From Pseudomonadota bacterium (GTDB lineage: Bacteria; Pseudomonadota; Alphaproteobacteria; Acetobacterales; Acetobacteraceae), in NCBI GenBank assembly GCA_021798575.1, contig JAJZGI010000003.1:1-64000 (forward strand): a DNA stretch of 64,000 bases. The letters run 5' to 3'. The position numbers and the translations under genes were made by a program. Below the pieces are notes generated by a model. The model was not told where the DNA came from, did not search any database, and saw only the letters and a program-made list of their open reading frames with translations. Below, in pieces: positions 38,941-48,451 of the stretch. Every line of letters starts with the position of its first letter. Within the stretch, counting starts at the first letter, position 1.

Positions 38941-40455
38941 TTAACAGAGCAAGGATTTCCCGGTCATCGCGCCGGGCTGCGCCACGCCCATCAGCGCCAG
39001 CAGTGTGGGCGCCAGGTCCGCCAGAATCCCATCCGCCAGCCCGCGCCCTTCAGGCCCGCCCGCCAGCAGCACCGGCACCGGGTTGGTGGTATGCGCGGTG
39101 TGCGGCCCACCGGTCTCGGGGTCGCGCATCGTCTCGCAGTTTCCATGGTCGGCGGTCACCAGTAGCGCACCACCCTGTCCCGCCACCGCCTGGGCGATCG
39201 CGCCCAGCCCGGCATCCACCGTCTCAACGGCTTTGATCGCCGCCCGCAACACGCCGGTGTGGCCCACCATGTCCGGATTGGCGAAATTGAGAATGATCAG
39301 ATCATATACCCCGCTCTGTATCGCCGCGACGGCCTTCTGTGTCAGCTCGCGCGCCGACATTTCGGGTTGCAGATCATAGGTCGCGACCTTGGGCGAGGGC
39401 ACCATGATCCGCGCCTCACCGGGATAGGGTTCCTCACGCCCGCCGTTCAAAAAATACGTCACATGCGCATATTTCTCGGTCTCGGCCATGCGCAGCTGGG
39501 TCTTGCCAGCCGTCGCCACCACCTCGCCCAGAATATCGTTGAGATACTGCGGCGCGAACAGCCAGCGCATGTGCGGCGCCAGCGCGTCGGAATAGGCGGT
39601 CATGCCCAGCGCCGCAGCGAACCGAACCGGCGTGCGCTCAAAACCCTCAACAGCCGGGTCGAGCAGGGCGGTCAGAATCTCGCGCACCCTATCGGCGCGG
39701 AAGTTTACGCACAGCAGCCCGTCTCCATCACGCGCCCGCGCGTCATCCCCGATTTTCGCGGCGGTCAAAAATTCATCGGTCACCCCGGCGGCATAGCCCG
39801 CCATGATCGCCGCTCCGGCGCTGGCAAATGCCGTTCCCTTGCCCTGGATGATGAGATCATAGGCCACCTGCACCCGCTCCCAGCGCAGGTCGCGGTCCAT
39901 CGCATAATAGCGGCCGATCACCGTGGCTACCCTGGCGCTCCCCGCCAGCGCCTGCTCGAAATTCGCCATATAGTCGGCACCGGACAGCGGCGGCGTATCC
40001 CTGCCATCCATCCAGGCGTGCACCACCACCTCCAACCCGGCCTGATGCAGAATCCGCGCCAGCGCCACAGCCTGGTCCTGGTGCGCATGCACCCCGCCCT
40101 TTGAGATCAAACCCAGCAGATGCGCCCGGCCACCGGTCTTTTTCAGCGCCGCGATAAAATCGATCAGCGCCGGATTGGCCTTTAGCGTGCCGTCCTCGAT
40201 GGCGGTATCGATCCGCGGCAATTCCTGCATCACCACCCGCCCGGCGCCGATATTGAGATGCCCGACCTCCGAATTGCCCATCTGCCCGTGCGGCAACCCC
40301 ACCACCTGCCCGGAGGTGGTTAAAAACGCATGCGGGCCATCCGCCCATAAACGGTCAAAATTCGGCGTCTCGGCGAGTGCGACGGCATTATGGGCCTGCT
40401 GCTCGCGCCAGCCGAAACCATCCAGAATCACGAGCATAACAGGTTTTTTAGGCAT
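38941..40455 (-). CDS. gpmI: 2,3-bisphosphoglycerate-independent phosphoglycerate mutase
   Basis: VMLVILDGFGWRE, GQMGNSEVGHLNIGAGRVV, NFANPDMVGHTG, TADHGNCETM. Confidence 0.97.
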   Translation of the reverse strand: MPKKPVMLVILDGFGWREQQAHNAVALAETPNFDRLWADGPHAFLTTSGQVVGLPHGQMGNSEVGHLNIGAGRVVMQELPRIDTAIEDGTLKANPALIDFIAALKKTGGRAHLLGLISKGGVHAHQDQAVALARILHQAGLEVVVHAWMDGRDTPPLSGADYMANFEQALAGSARVATVIGRYYAMDRDLRWERVQVAYDLIIQGKGTAFASAGAAIMAGYAAGVTDEFLTAAKIGDDARARDGDGLLCVNFRADRVREILTALLDPAVEGFERTPVRFAAALGMTAYSDALAPHMRWLFAPQYLNDILGEVVATAGKTQLRMAETEKYAHVTYFLNGGREEPYPGEARIMVPSPKVATYDLQPEMSARELTQKAVAAIQSGVYDLIILNFANPDMVGHTGVLRAAIKAVETVDAGLGAIAQAVAGQGGALLVTADHGNCETMRDPETGGPHTAHTTNPVPVLLAGGPEGRGLADGILADLAPTLLALMGVAQPGAMTGKSLLC

Positions 40456-40535
40456 TTTGGTCCTTACGAAGCCATCGTTTGTGGCATATTAGGCTATTCC
40501 CTGCACTCCACCCAAGGGGCGCGTCCCGGAGGAAT

Positions 40536-40997
40536 TCAATCTGGCCGCCCGGCCCGGTGGTAGGGATGCCCGGCCAGGATCATCTGCGCGCGGTAGATCT
40601 GCTCGGCCAGCAGCACGCGCGCCAGCAGATGCGGCCAGGTGAGCGGCCCGAGTGAGAGCGCCACACCGGCCCGCGCCAGCACCCCGGCGCTCAAGCCCTC
40701 CGCACCGCCGATCACAAACGCCAGTTTTTTATGCTCCACAGTCCAGCGGCCCAAATGCGCAGCCAGCGCCACGCTGTCGGGCGCCATTCCACCGCCATCC
40801 AGCGCGATGAGAAACTCACCCGCCGCCAGCGCCGCCAGAATCGCCTCGCCCTCGCGGCGTTTGATCTCGGCGGCGCTGCCGACACCGTCGGCCAGTTCCA
40901 GCAGCCCAAATGCCGGGCGGATACGCGCGGCGTAGCGTTGGAACAATATGGCCTCAGGCGCGGCGCGCCCGGCCCGGCCCACGGCGATCACCCGCAC
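40536..40997 (-). CDS. rlmH: 23S rRNA (pseudouridine1915-N3)-methyltransferase RlmH
   Basis: VRVIAVGRAG start, FLIALDGGG, LAFVIGGAEGLS, LSLGPLTWPHLLARVLLAEQIYRA. Confidence 0.92.
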   Translation of the reverse strand: MRVIAVGRAGRAAPEAILFQRYAARIRPAFGLLELADGVGSAAEIKRREGEAILAALAAGEFLIALDGGGMAPDSVALAAHLGRWTVEHKKLAFVIGGAEGLSAGVLARAGVALSLGPLTWPHLLARVLLAEQIYRAQMILAGHPYHRAGRPD

Positions 40998-41005
40998 GCA
41001 CGCAC

Positions 41006-41443
41006 CTACGCCTCGGCTTCGCCGGGTTCCGCATCCAGCTCGGCGCTCCACATCTTCTCCAGCGCGTAGAGCGTGCGCGCCTCGGGCTTAAACAGATGGA
41101 TGATGATATCGCCCGCGTCGATCAGCACCCAGTCGGTGCCGTTCGCGCCCTCCATGCGGGTTTTTTTGAACCCCGCCTCCACCAGTTTCTCGTTCAGATG
41201 GGTCGCCATCGCGGCGATCTGTCGGTCGGCCAGCCCGGTGGCGATCACCATGCGGTCGGCGAAGCTCGCCCGCCCGGCGAGATCGATGGCGATGATCTCC
41301 TCCGCCTTGTCATCCTCCAGGCTCGCCAGAATCACCTGCTGCATCCGCTCCAGCTCCGGCGGGCTGACCTTAACGCCAGCCTGTTTGCGGCGCGGCCCGG
41401 CGATGCTGGCTTTTTTGCGCGGTGAGCCCGGCATGGCAGGCAA
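41006..41443 (-). CDS. rsfS: Ribosome silencing factor RsfS
   Basis: LEDDKAEEIIAIDLAGRASFADRMVIATG...DWVLIDAGDIIIHLF. Confidence 0.95.
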   Translation of the reverse strand: MPAMPGSPRKKASIAGPRRKQAGVKVSPPELERMQQVILASLEDDKAEEIIAIDLAGRASFADRMVIATGLADRQIAAMATHLNEKLVEAGFKKTRMEGANGTDWVLIDAGDIIIHLFKPEARTLYALEKMWSAELDAEPGEAEA

Positions 41444-41526
41444 GGCCTCGGCCTGGGTTTTGGGCGCGCGTGGGCGGGGCGCGGCAGCGCCGCGCGCGGC
41501 TTGCGGCTTGCGGATCGGGGGGCGGG

Positions 41527-42144
41527 TTATGGCTTCACTCCTTCAGGCTTCTGGTGGGCACGCTGGCGCAGGGCGGTGGCGGAGGCCGGATTCTCGCGCA
41601 CCGGCAGCAGAATCCATGCGGGCGCGACCATCCCGGGCAAGCATAACCCAGCGCGCGCGGGAAGGCGATGCCGCGCAAACCGCGCCGCCGCCAGCCCGGC
41701 CAGCGCGCCGCGCGTCGCCCCCGGCCTGGGCAGCACCAGCATCGGCATCATGTGCATAATCTCCAGCCAGCGCCCCCAGCGCGGCAGCTGGCGCAGATTA
41801 TCCGCCCCCATCAGCCACACAAAGCCCACCCGGCTGAACCTTCGTTGCAGTTCACGCAGCGTGTCGGCGGTGTAGCGCGTGCCCAGGCGCTGCTCGATAT
41901 CCGTGGCGATGATCCGCCTGCCATCGGCGAGGTGCCGGGCAGCGGCCAGGCGTGCCGGGAAGGCCGCCATCCCCAGCGCCGGCTTCAACGGGTTCCCGGG
42001 TGAGACCATGAGCCAGAGCTGGTCCAGGCCCAGATGCGCCATCGCCAGGCGCGCCACATGCAGATGCCCCGCGTGAGCCGGGTTGAAGGAGCCGCCCAAC
42101 AGCCCCACGCGCAGGCGGTAGGGATGCCCGTAGGTGGGGATAAC
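41527..42144 (-). CDS. nadD: Nicotinate-nucleotide adenylyltransferase (start approximate)
   Basis: RVGLLGGSFNPAHAGHLHVARLAM, GTRYTADTLRELQRRF, FVWLMGADNLRQLPRW. Confidence 0.92.
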   Translation of the reverse strand, partial: VIPTYGHPYRLRVGLLGGSFNPAHAGHLHVARLAMAHLGLDQLWLMVSPGNPLKPALGMAAFPARLAAARHLADGRRIIATDIEQRLGTRYTADTLRELQRRFSRVGFVWLMGADNLRQLPRWGRWLEIMHMMPMLVLPRPGATRGALAGLAAARFARHRLPARAGLCLPGMVAPAWILLPVRENPASATALRQRAHQKPEGVKP

Positions 42145-42149
42145 CCCGC

Positions 42150-43418
42150 TCAGGGCCGGACCTGCCCGTTGCCACGCACCACATAGCGGAAGGTCGTCAG
42201 CTGCTCCGGCCCCACCGGCCCGCGCGCCTGCACCCGCCCGGTCGCGATCCCGATCTCGGCGCCGAAGCCGAACTCCCCGCCGTCGCAAAATTGAGTTGAG
42301 GCATTCCACAGGCTCACCGCGCTGCCCACCTGGGCCAGAAAAACCTCCGCCACCGCCACATCTTGCGTGATGATCGCATCGGTATGTTCGCTGCCATGCG
42401 TCGCGATATGCGCGAGCGCTCCCGCTACATCCTGCACGATCGCCACATTCAGCACCGCATCCAGCCACTCGGTGTCGAAATCCTCCGGCTTCGCCGCCGT
42501 TAGCTCGGGCAGAATTTTTTGCGCCGCAGGGTCGAGCAACAGGGTGCAGCCCAACGCGTGCAAATCCGCCGCCAACAGCGGCAACAAGTCCGCGGCAATG
42601 GCGGCATCGAGCAGCAGCGTCTCGGTCGCTCCGCACACCCCGGTGCGGCGCATTTTGGCGTTGGCCAGCACCGCGCGCGCCATCGAAAAATCCGCCGCCG
42701 CATGAACATACGTGTGGTTCAGCCCCTGCGCATGGGCGAGCACCGGCATTCGTGCCTCGCGCTGCACCCGCTCCACCAGCGCCTTGCCACCGCGTGGGAT
42801 CATGAGATCCAACCCGCCCGCCGCCGCCAGCATCGCGCCGACAAAGCCGCGCTCGGCGCTGGGTGCCACCTGGACGCACGCCTCCGGCAATGCGGCGGCG
42901 CGCAATCCCCGCACCATGGCGGTGTGGATCGCTTGCCCTGAGAAAAAACTCTCCGAGCCACCGCGCAGCAAAATTGCATTGCCGGATTTGAGCGCGATGG
43001 CGGCAGCATCGGCGCCGACATTCGGGCGGCTCTCATAGATCATGCCCAGCACGCCGATCGGCTGCGCAATCCGGCAGATCTCGAGCCCGTTCGGGCGGCT
43101 CCAGCGGGCCAGCGTGCGCGCCAGCGGGTCGGGCAGCGCCGCCACCTCCTCCAGCCCCGTCGCCATCGCCGCCACCCGCGCCTGGTTCAGCATCAGCCGG
43201 TCGGCAAAGGCCGGGCTGCCCGAAAAACCGGCCAGGTCACGCGCATTCGCCGCCAGAATTTCGGGCTCCGCCGCGCGCAAGGCCTCAGCGGCGGCGTGCA
43301 GCGCGTGGTTGCGCACCTGCGCCGTCGTGCGCGCCAGAATTTTCGCCGCGGTGCGCGCGCGCGCGCTCACCTCGGCCATCTGCGCGGTAAAATTATCGGT
43401 GGTATTCATGCTTGCCAT
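42150..43418 (-). CDS. proA: Gamma-glutamyl phosphate reductase
   Basis: IAQPIGVLGMIYESRPNVGADAAAIALKSGNAILLRGGSE; RTGVCGATETLL. Confidence 0.97.
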   Translation of the reverse strand: MASMNTTDNFTAQMAEVSARARTAAKILARTTAQVRNHALHAAAEALRAAEPEILAANARDLAGFSGSPAFADRLMLNQARVAAMATGLEEVAALPDPLARTLARWSRPNGLEICRIAQPIGVLGMIYESRPNVGADAAAIALKSGNAILLRGGSESFFSGQAIHTAMVRGLRAAALPEACVQVAPSAERGFVGAMLAAAGGLDLMIPRGGKALVERVQREARMPVLAHAQGLNHTYVHAAADFSMARAVLANAKMRRTGVCGATETLLLDAAIAADLLPLLAADLHALGCTLLLDPAAQKILPELTAAKPEDFDTEWLDAVLNVAIVQDVAGALAHIATHGSEHTDAIITQDVAVAEVFLAQVGSAVSLWNASTQFCDGGEFGFGAEIGIATGRVQARGPVGPEQLTTFRYVVRGNGQVRP

Positions 43419-43469
43419 GGTTGCCCACTCCTGGCGGGAAGATCAACAGCGCGCTAATCTGCGCGAGCC

Positions 43470-44462
43470 ATGCCAGACCTCTTCGATTCGCCCGTGCTTA
43501 ATCCGCCGGAGACCTCGCCGGTGCTCCACACCTCCCGGCTGCGCCTGCGGCCGCTTTTGCCTGGGGACGCCGGCAGCTTCCACCGGCTGATCAACGACTG
43601 GGAGATCTGCCGCCGCCTGCCCGATGCGCCCTTCCCCTATTCCGCCGCCCTGGCGCGTGAGTGGATCGCGGCGGCGGCGGCGGACCGGACCAGCGGACGC
43701 GCCGAGCAGTTCGCGCTGGTGGACGCTTCGAGCGGCGAATTGCTGGGCGCCGCCGGGCTGCGGTTCAGCCGTGATGGAAAATCCGCCGAGCTCGGCTACT
43801 GGCTGGGCCGCGCGCACTGGCGGCAGGGTTTCGCGCTGGAGGCCGCGCGCCGCCTCACCGAGTGGGCCTTCGCGGCGTTGCCGCTCATCCGCATCACCGC
43901 CAGCACGGCTGCGGATAACGACGTCTCCGCCGCCGTGCTGCGCCGGCTGGGCTTCGCCCCATCCGGCAAGGGTACGCAGGTATTTCTCTGCCGCCCGGGG
44001 CAAAAACTCCCCGTCCATCATTTCCAGCTTCCGCGCGAGCCCCCGGCCAATCTCGCCACCCCCGCCGCCACGCTCCTCGTCGTCGCCGCGGCGCTCATCG
44101 ACGCCCGGGGCCATATTCTGCTGGCGCGCCGCCCGGAGGGCAAAAAGATGGCCGGCATGTGGGAGTTTCCCGGCGGCAAGATCGACCCCGGAGAGATCCC
44201 CGAGGCCGCCTTGGTGCGTGAGCTACGCGAGGAGCTGGGAATCGAGGTGTCAGCGTGCGACCTTGCACCCTTCATCTTCGCCTCCCACCCGTATGAAAAT
44301 TTTCACCTCCTGATGCCGGTGTTCCTGTGCCGCCGCTGGCGCGGCATCCCTACCGCGCGGGAGGGCCAGGCGCTGGCCTGGGTCGCACCGGATCGGCTGG
44401 TGGAATATCCGATGCCACCGGCTGACCGCCCGCTCATCCCGATGCTGAGAGATTTTTTATGA
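43470..44462 (+). CDS. Fused GNAT acetyltransferase - NUDIX (MutT-like) hydrolase
   Basis: N-terminal GNAT (LHTSRLRLRPLLPGD...ELGYWLGRAHWRQGFALEAARRLTEWAF) followed in the same frame by a NUDIX box GGKIDPGEIPEAALVRELREELGI. Confidence 0.88.
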   Translation: MPDLFDSPVLNPPETSPVLHTSRLRLRPLLPGDAGSFHRLINDWEICRRLPDAPFPYSAALAREWIAAAAADRTSGRAEQFALVDASSGELLGAAGLRFSRDGKSAELGYWLGRAHWRQGFALEAARRLTEWAFAALPLIRITASTAADNDVSAAVLRRLGFAPSGKGTQVFLCRPGQKLPVHHFQLPREPPANLATPAATLLVVAAALIDARGHILLARRPEGKKMAGMWEFPGGKIDPGEIPEAALVRELREELGIEVSACDLAPFIFASHPYENFHLLMPVFLCRRWRGIPTAREGQALAWVAPDRLVEYPMPPADRPLIPMLRDFL

Positions 44463-45223
44463 GCGAGAATTCCAGCGCTGCCATCCTGATCATCGGCAAT
44501 GAGATCCTCTCCGGGCGGACGCAGGATGTGAACGTCCAGTTCATCGCCCGGCGGCTGGCGGACCTGGGTATAAAATTGCAGGAGGTACGGGTCATCCCGG
44601 ACGTGCCCGAGCGCATTATCGGCGCGGTCAATGAGCTGCGCGCGGCCTATGACGAGCTCTTCACCACCGGGGGTATCGGCCCCACACATGATGATATCAC
44701 CAGCGAGTGCATCGCCGCCGCCTTCGGCGTGCCGTGGGAGCATCATGCGGAGACCTTCACGATGATGCAGGCGCGGCTCGGCGAGAATTTCAATCCCGCC
44801 CGCCAGCGCATGGCGACGATGCCGCGCGGCGCGCGGCCGATCCACAACAGCGCCTCGCTGGCACCCGGTTTTTCAATCGGCAATGTGCATGTCATGGCGG
44901 GTGTGCCGCGCATCATGCAAGCCATGTTCCTGGCGCTGGAGCCGGAGCTGCCGCGCGGCGCGCCCATCCTCATGCGCACGGTCTATGGTATCGGCGTGCA
45001 GGAGGGTGCCATCGCCGCCGGGCTGGAGACGATCCAACGGTACTATCCGGCGCTCGATCTCGGCAGCTACCCGTTCCGCCACGGGGAAGGCTGGGGCGTC
45101 GCCATCGTCGCCAAGGGCACCGACACAGCGGCTATCCTGGCTGCCATCGAGCAGGCCAGCGAATTGATCGCAGCCCAGGGTGTGGCGCCAATTCAGGGTG
45201 AGCCGGAGACGGCGGTCAAATAA
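44459..45223 (+). CDS. CinA-like / molybdopterin-binding domain protein
   Basis: AAILIIGNEILSGRTQDVNVQFIARRLADLGI; FTTGGIGPTHDDITSE. Confidence 0.92.
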   Translation: MSENSSAAILIIGNEILSGRTQDVNVQFIARRLADLGIKLQEVRVIPDVPERIIGAVNELRAAYDELFTTGGIGPTHDDITSECIAAAFGVPWEHHAETFTMMQARLGENFNPARQRMATMPRGARPIHNSASLAPGFSIGNVHVMAGVPRIMQAMFLALEPELPRGAPILMRTVYGIGVQEGAIAAGLETIQRYYPALDLGSYPFRHGEGWGVAIVAKGTDTAAILAAIEQASELIAAQGVAPIQGEPETAVK

Positions 45224-45226
45224 TCA

Positions 45227-46225
45227 TCAGCCCGTCCGGCTCGGTATCTTCATTCCAAAAGCGCGTAACGCGTCCACCGCACCTGGATGAAACGGGATGC
45301 TAGCCGCCAGAATCGCCCCGATATCGGGCCTCTGCGCCGCCGCGGGCACCACGCGCGCCAGCGCTGCGTGGCCCTCCAGCGCCGCTTTGGTGATCTCACC
45401 GGCGAGCGCGCCCGGCAGGCTGGCTGTGGCGATGGCGAAATTTTCGGTCCCGACGCTGGCCACCGCGACACCCTGACCAGGGAACAGCCCTGCGGGCAGC
45501 GTCATCGCGCGTAAGCCGGGCAGGCGCGCCTGCACCCGTGCCTGCTGCTCGGCTGAGAAGCCGATCAGCGCGAATTTTTCTCGCCCAGCCATGCGGGTGA
45601 TGGCGGGCAACGGCGGCGCGCCGATAAAAGCGCAGGCGGCCAGTCTGCCATCATGCAGCGCCTGCATCTGCGGCAGGAAATCCCCGGCGATGACCCGCCC
45701 CGGCCTGATGCCGAGCGCTTTGAGCACCGCCGGCACGGCGCTGGCGCCCGTGCCGCCCATGGGCCCGCTGCCGATGGTCTTGCCCGCCAGTTGCGCCAGG
45801 GTGGTGATGTCCGTGCCCACCGGCGAGATGATCTGTAAAACCGAGGGGAACATCGGGAACAAAGCACGGAAATCCTGCAACTTCACGCCACCCGTCCAGG
45901 CCGCGGAGCCCGCGCGCGCCGCCTGCGCCACCGGCAGGCTGGTCATGCCAAGCTGGGCGGTACCCTGCTCGATCAACAGGATATTCGCAGCGGCCCCACC
46001 CGAGGCAATGAACGCGATATCCACGCCGGTGGCGGCCTGCGCCAGACCACCCCAGGCCGGGCCATAGAGAGAATAATTGCCGCCCACCCGCCCGGTGCCC
46101 ATCAGCAGCGCGCGGCTCCAGGGAACACCGCCAAATGCCCGGCTGGCGGGCAGCGCGAGGGCGATGCTGAGCAAATTCCGCCGGCACGGACTCATGGCAT
46201 TTCTCCCAACCCCAAAAATCCGCAT
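45227..46225 (-). CDS. TAXI-family TRAP transporter solute-binding protein
   Basis: MGTGRVGGNYSLYGPAWG...IAFIASGGAAANILLIEQGTAQLGMT...GKTIGSGPMGGTG. Confidence 0.82.
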   Translation of the reverse strand: MRIFGVGRNAMSPCRRNLLSIALALPASRAFGGVPWSRALLMGTGRVGGNYSLYGPAWGGLAQAATGVDIAFIASGGAAANILLIEQGTAQLGMTSLPVAQAARAGSAAWTGGVKLQDFRALFPMFPSVLQIISPVGTDITTLAQLAGKTIGSGPMGGTGASAVPAVLKALGIRPGRVIAGDFLPQMQALHDGRLAACAFIGAPPLPAITRMAGREKFALIGFSAEQQARVQARLPGLRAMTLPAGLFPGQGVAVASVGTENFAIATASLPGALAGEITKAALEGHAALARVVPAAAQRPDIGAILAASIPFHPGAVDALRAFGMKIPSRTG

Positions 46226-46231
46226 ATCGTT

Positions 46232-47182
46232 CTATGCCAAGTTCTTGCAGCGCTCCAGCGCCGCGATGAGCGCGGTGCGTACGCCGGGCTCCAGGGCCGA
46301 ATGCCCGGCATCCGCCACCAGAGTGAGCCGCGCGCCTGGCCATGCCGCCGCCAGCTCAAAGGCGGATTGCGCCGGGCAGATCATGTCATACCGGCCCTGG
46401 ATGATCTCGCCCGGGATACCGCGCAGCGGCGCCATATGGCTGAGCAGGCCGCCCTCCGGCAGAAACAGCCCATGCGCGAAATAATGCGCCTCGATCCGGG
46501 CGAGGCCCAGCGCGGCGCGGTCCTGCGCAAAAGCCGATACGGCCTCGAAACTCGGCAGCAGGGTGGAACAAGATCCCTCATAGACGCTCCAGGCGCGCGC
46601 CGCCGGGCCGTGTACCTGCGGGTTCGGGTCGGTCAGCCGCCGCAAATAGCCGCCGAGCAGGTCGCCGCGCTCCGCCTCGGGCAGAAATTGCGCAAAGGCG
46701 GCGTGGGCGTCGGGGAACACCCTGGCCATACCATAAAGAAACCACTCCACCTCAGCCGACCGGCCCAGAAAGATGCCACGCAGCACCGCGCCGCTCACCG
46801 CCTGCGGGTGCGCCTGCGCATAGGCCAGCGCCAGCGTGGAGCCCCACGAGCCGCCGAACAGCAACCAGCGTTCCAACCCGAGAAACGCCCGCAGCGTCTC
46901 GATATCCGCCACCAGATGCGCGACGGTGTTGTCCCGCAGGCTGCCCAGCGGCCTGGAGCGCCCGGCGCCGCGCTGGTCGAACAGCACGACGCGCCACACC
47001 GCGGGGTCGAAGAACCGGCGATGCACCGCGCCCGCGCCCGCGCCCGGCCCGCCGTGCAGAAACAGCACCGGCCTGCCGCGCGGGTTGCCCACCTGCTCCC
47101 AGTACATCACGTGCTCATCGGTGAGCGGCAGGTAGCCGGTCTCATACGGGCCGATCTCGGGGAACAGATCGCCGCGAGGCAT
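46232..47182 (-). CDS. pip: Proline iminopeptidase
   Basis: FLHGGPGAGAGAVHRRFFDPAVWRVVLFDQRGAGRS; LFGGSWGSTLALAYAQAHP. Confidence 0.95.
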   Translation of the reverse strand: MPRGDLFPEIGPYETGYLPLTDEHVMYWEQVGNPRGRPVLFLHGGPGAGAGAVHRRFFDPAVWRVVLFDQRGAGRSRPLGSLRDNTVAHLVADIETLRAFLGLERWLLFGGSWGSTLALAYAQAHPQAVSGAVLRGIFLGRSAEVEWFLYGMARVFPDAHAAFAQFLPEAERGDLLGGYLRRLTDPNPQVHGPAARAWSVYEGSCSTLLPSFEAVSAFAQDRAALGLARIEAHYFAHGLFLPEGGLLSHMAPLRGIPGEIIQGRYDMICPAQSAFELAAAWPGARLTLVADAGHSALEPGVRTALIAALERCKNLA

Positions 47183-47187
47183 CGCGC

Positions 47188-48336
47188 TCAGCCGCTCAGT
47201 GCGGCGCGCAGCACGGCGGCCACGCGGCCCGCCTGCGCGTCGGTCAGGTCGGGGTGGATCGGCAGCGCCAAAATCCGCTCACCCAGTCCCTCCGCCACCG
47301 GCAGCGCCACGCCGTCATGGCAGGCTGCATAGGCAGGCTGCTGGTGCAGCGCGCGCGGATAATACACGGCACTCGCGATCCCGGCGGCCTTCAATGCCCC
47401 CTGCGCCGTCGCGCGCTGCGCCGCGTCCGCCAGCAACACGGAATATACCGCCCAGGCGCTGGCCGCTCCGCGCACGCGTGCGGGTGTGGCCAGCACATCG
47501 CCCAGCGCCGCGTCATAAATCCTCGCGATCGCCTCGCGCCGCGCGATCTCAGCCTCGAACACCTCGAGCTTGGCCAGCAGCACCGCCGCCTGCATCGTAT
47601 CCAGCCGCCCATTCATGCCGATGCGCAGGACCTCATAGCGCGTCGTCCCCTCGCCATGCGTGCGCAGGGAGCGGTAGAGCGCCGCGCGCTCAGGTGACTG
47701 CGTGAACAGCGCGCCGCCGTCGCCGTAAGCGCCGAGCGGCTTGGAGGGGAAAAAACTGGTGGCCGTGGCATCCGCCGCCCGGCCCAGCCGCACGCCATCC
47801 TGCGCCGCGCCGAAGCTCTGCGCGCAGTCATCCAGCGTGAACAGCCCGGTCTGCGCGGCGATAGCGCGGATCGCCGCCCAATCCGCCGGCTGGCCGAACA
47901 GATCGACGCCGATGACCGCGCGCGGGCGCAATTTTTCCGCCCGCTGCACCTGGGTGATACGCGCACTCAGGCTGCCGGGGTCGATCTGAAAGCTGCGCGG
48001 GTCCACATCGACGAACACCGGCGTCGCCCCCAGCAGCAACGGCACTTCGGCGGTCGCGGTATAGGTGAAGGCGGGCAGAAACACCCCATCGCCGGGGCCG
48101 ATACCCTCGGCCATCAGGGCGATCTGCAACGCATCGGTGCCCGAACTCACCCCCACGCAGTGCGCCGCGCCACAGAATGCCGCTAGCCCGGCCTCCAGCT
48201 CCGCCACCTCGGGTCCCAGAATATACTGCCCATGCGCCAGCACGGCATCCAGCCGGGTTTTCAGCCCGGGGCCGATCCGCGCCTGCTGCGCGGCGAGGTC
48301 CAAAAACGCGATCGGCGGCGAAGTTTCAATGTCCAT
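47188..48336 (-). CDS. DegT/DnrJ/EryC1/StrS-family sugar aminotransferase
   Basis: FLDLAAQQARI, VGVSSGTDALQIALMAEGIGPGDGVFLPAFTYTATAEV, FFPSKPLGAYGDGGALF. Confidence 0.94.
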   Translation of the reverse strand: MDIETSPPIAFLDLAAQQARIGPGLKTRLDAVLAHGQYILGPEVAELEAGLAAFCGAAHCVGVSSGTDALQIALMAEGIGPGDGVFLPAFTYTATAEVPLLLGATPVFVDVDPRSFQIDPGSLSARITQVQRAEKLRPRAVIGVDLFGQPADWAAIRAIAAQTGLFTLDDCAQSFGAAQDGVRLGRAADATATSFFPSKPLGAYGDGGALFTQSPERAALYRSLRTHGEGTTRYEVLRIGMNGRLDTMQAAVLLAKLEVFEAEIARREAIARIYDAALGDVLATPARVRGAASAWAVYSVLLADAAQRATAQGALKAAGIASAVYYPRALHQQPAYAACHDGVALPVAEGLGERILALPIHPDLTDAQAGRVAAVLRAALSG

Positions 48337-48350
48337 GAGGCACGTTCCTA

Positions 48351-48407
48351 GATCAATATTGGTTTGTATTGAATCGCCAGATTCAATACAAACCAATGAA
48401 ATTGATC
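48351..48407. repeat. 57-bp palindromic element, copy 1 (18-bp perfect stem, 4-nt loop, plus outer GATCAAT/ATTGATC)
   Basis: ATTGGTTTGTATTGAATC-GCCA-GATTCAATACAAACCAAT; related copy at 56663-56719. Confidence 0.85.
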
Positions 48408-48451
48408 GCCAAACAAAGGGCAGAGCATGATTGATGCAAAGCAATCATGCT

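Noticed and set aside
42145-42879. N-terminal extension of the nadD ORF (up to 450 aa)
   Set aside because: Gly/Arg/Ala-rich out-of-frame reading of proA; nadD homology starts near 42144.
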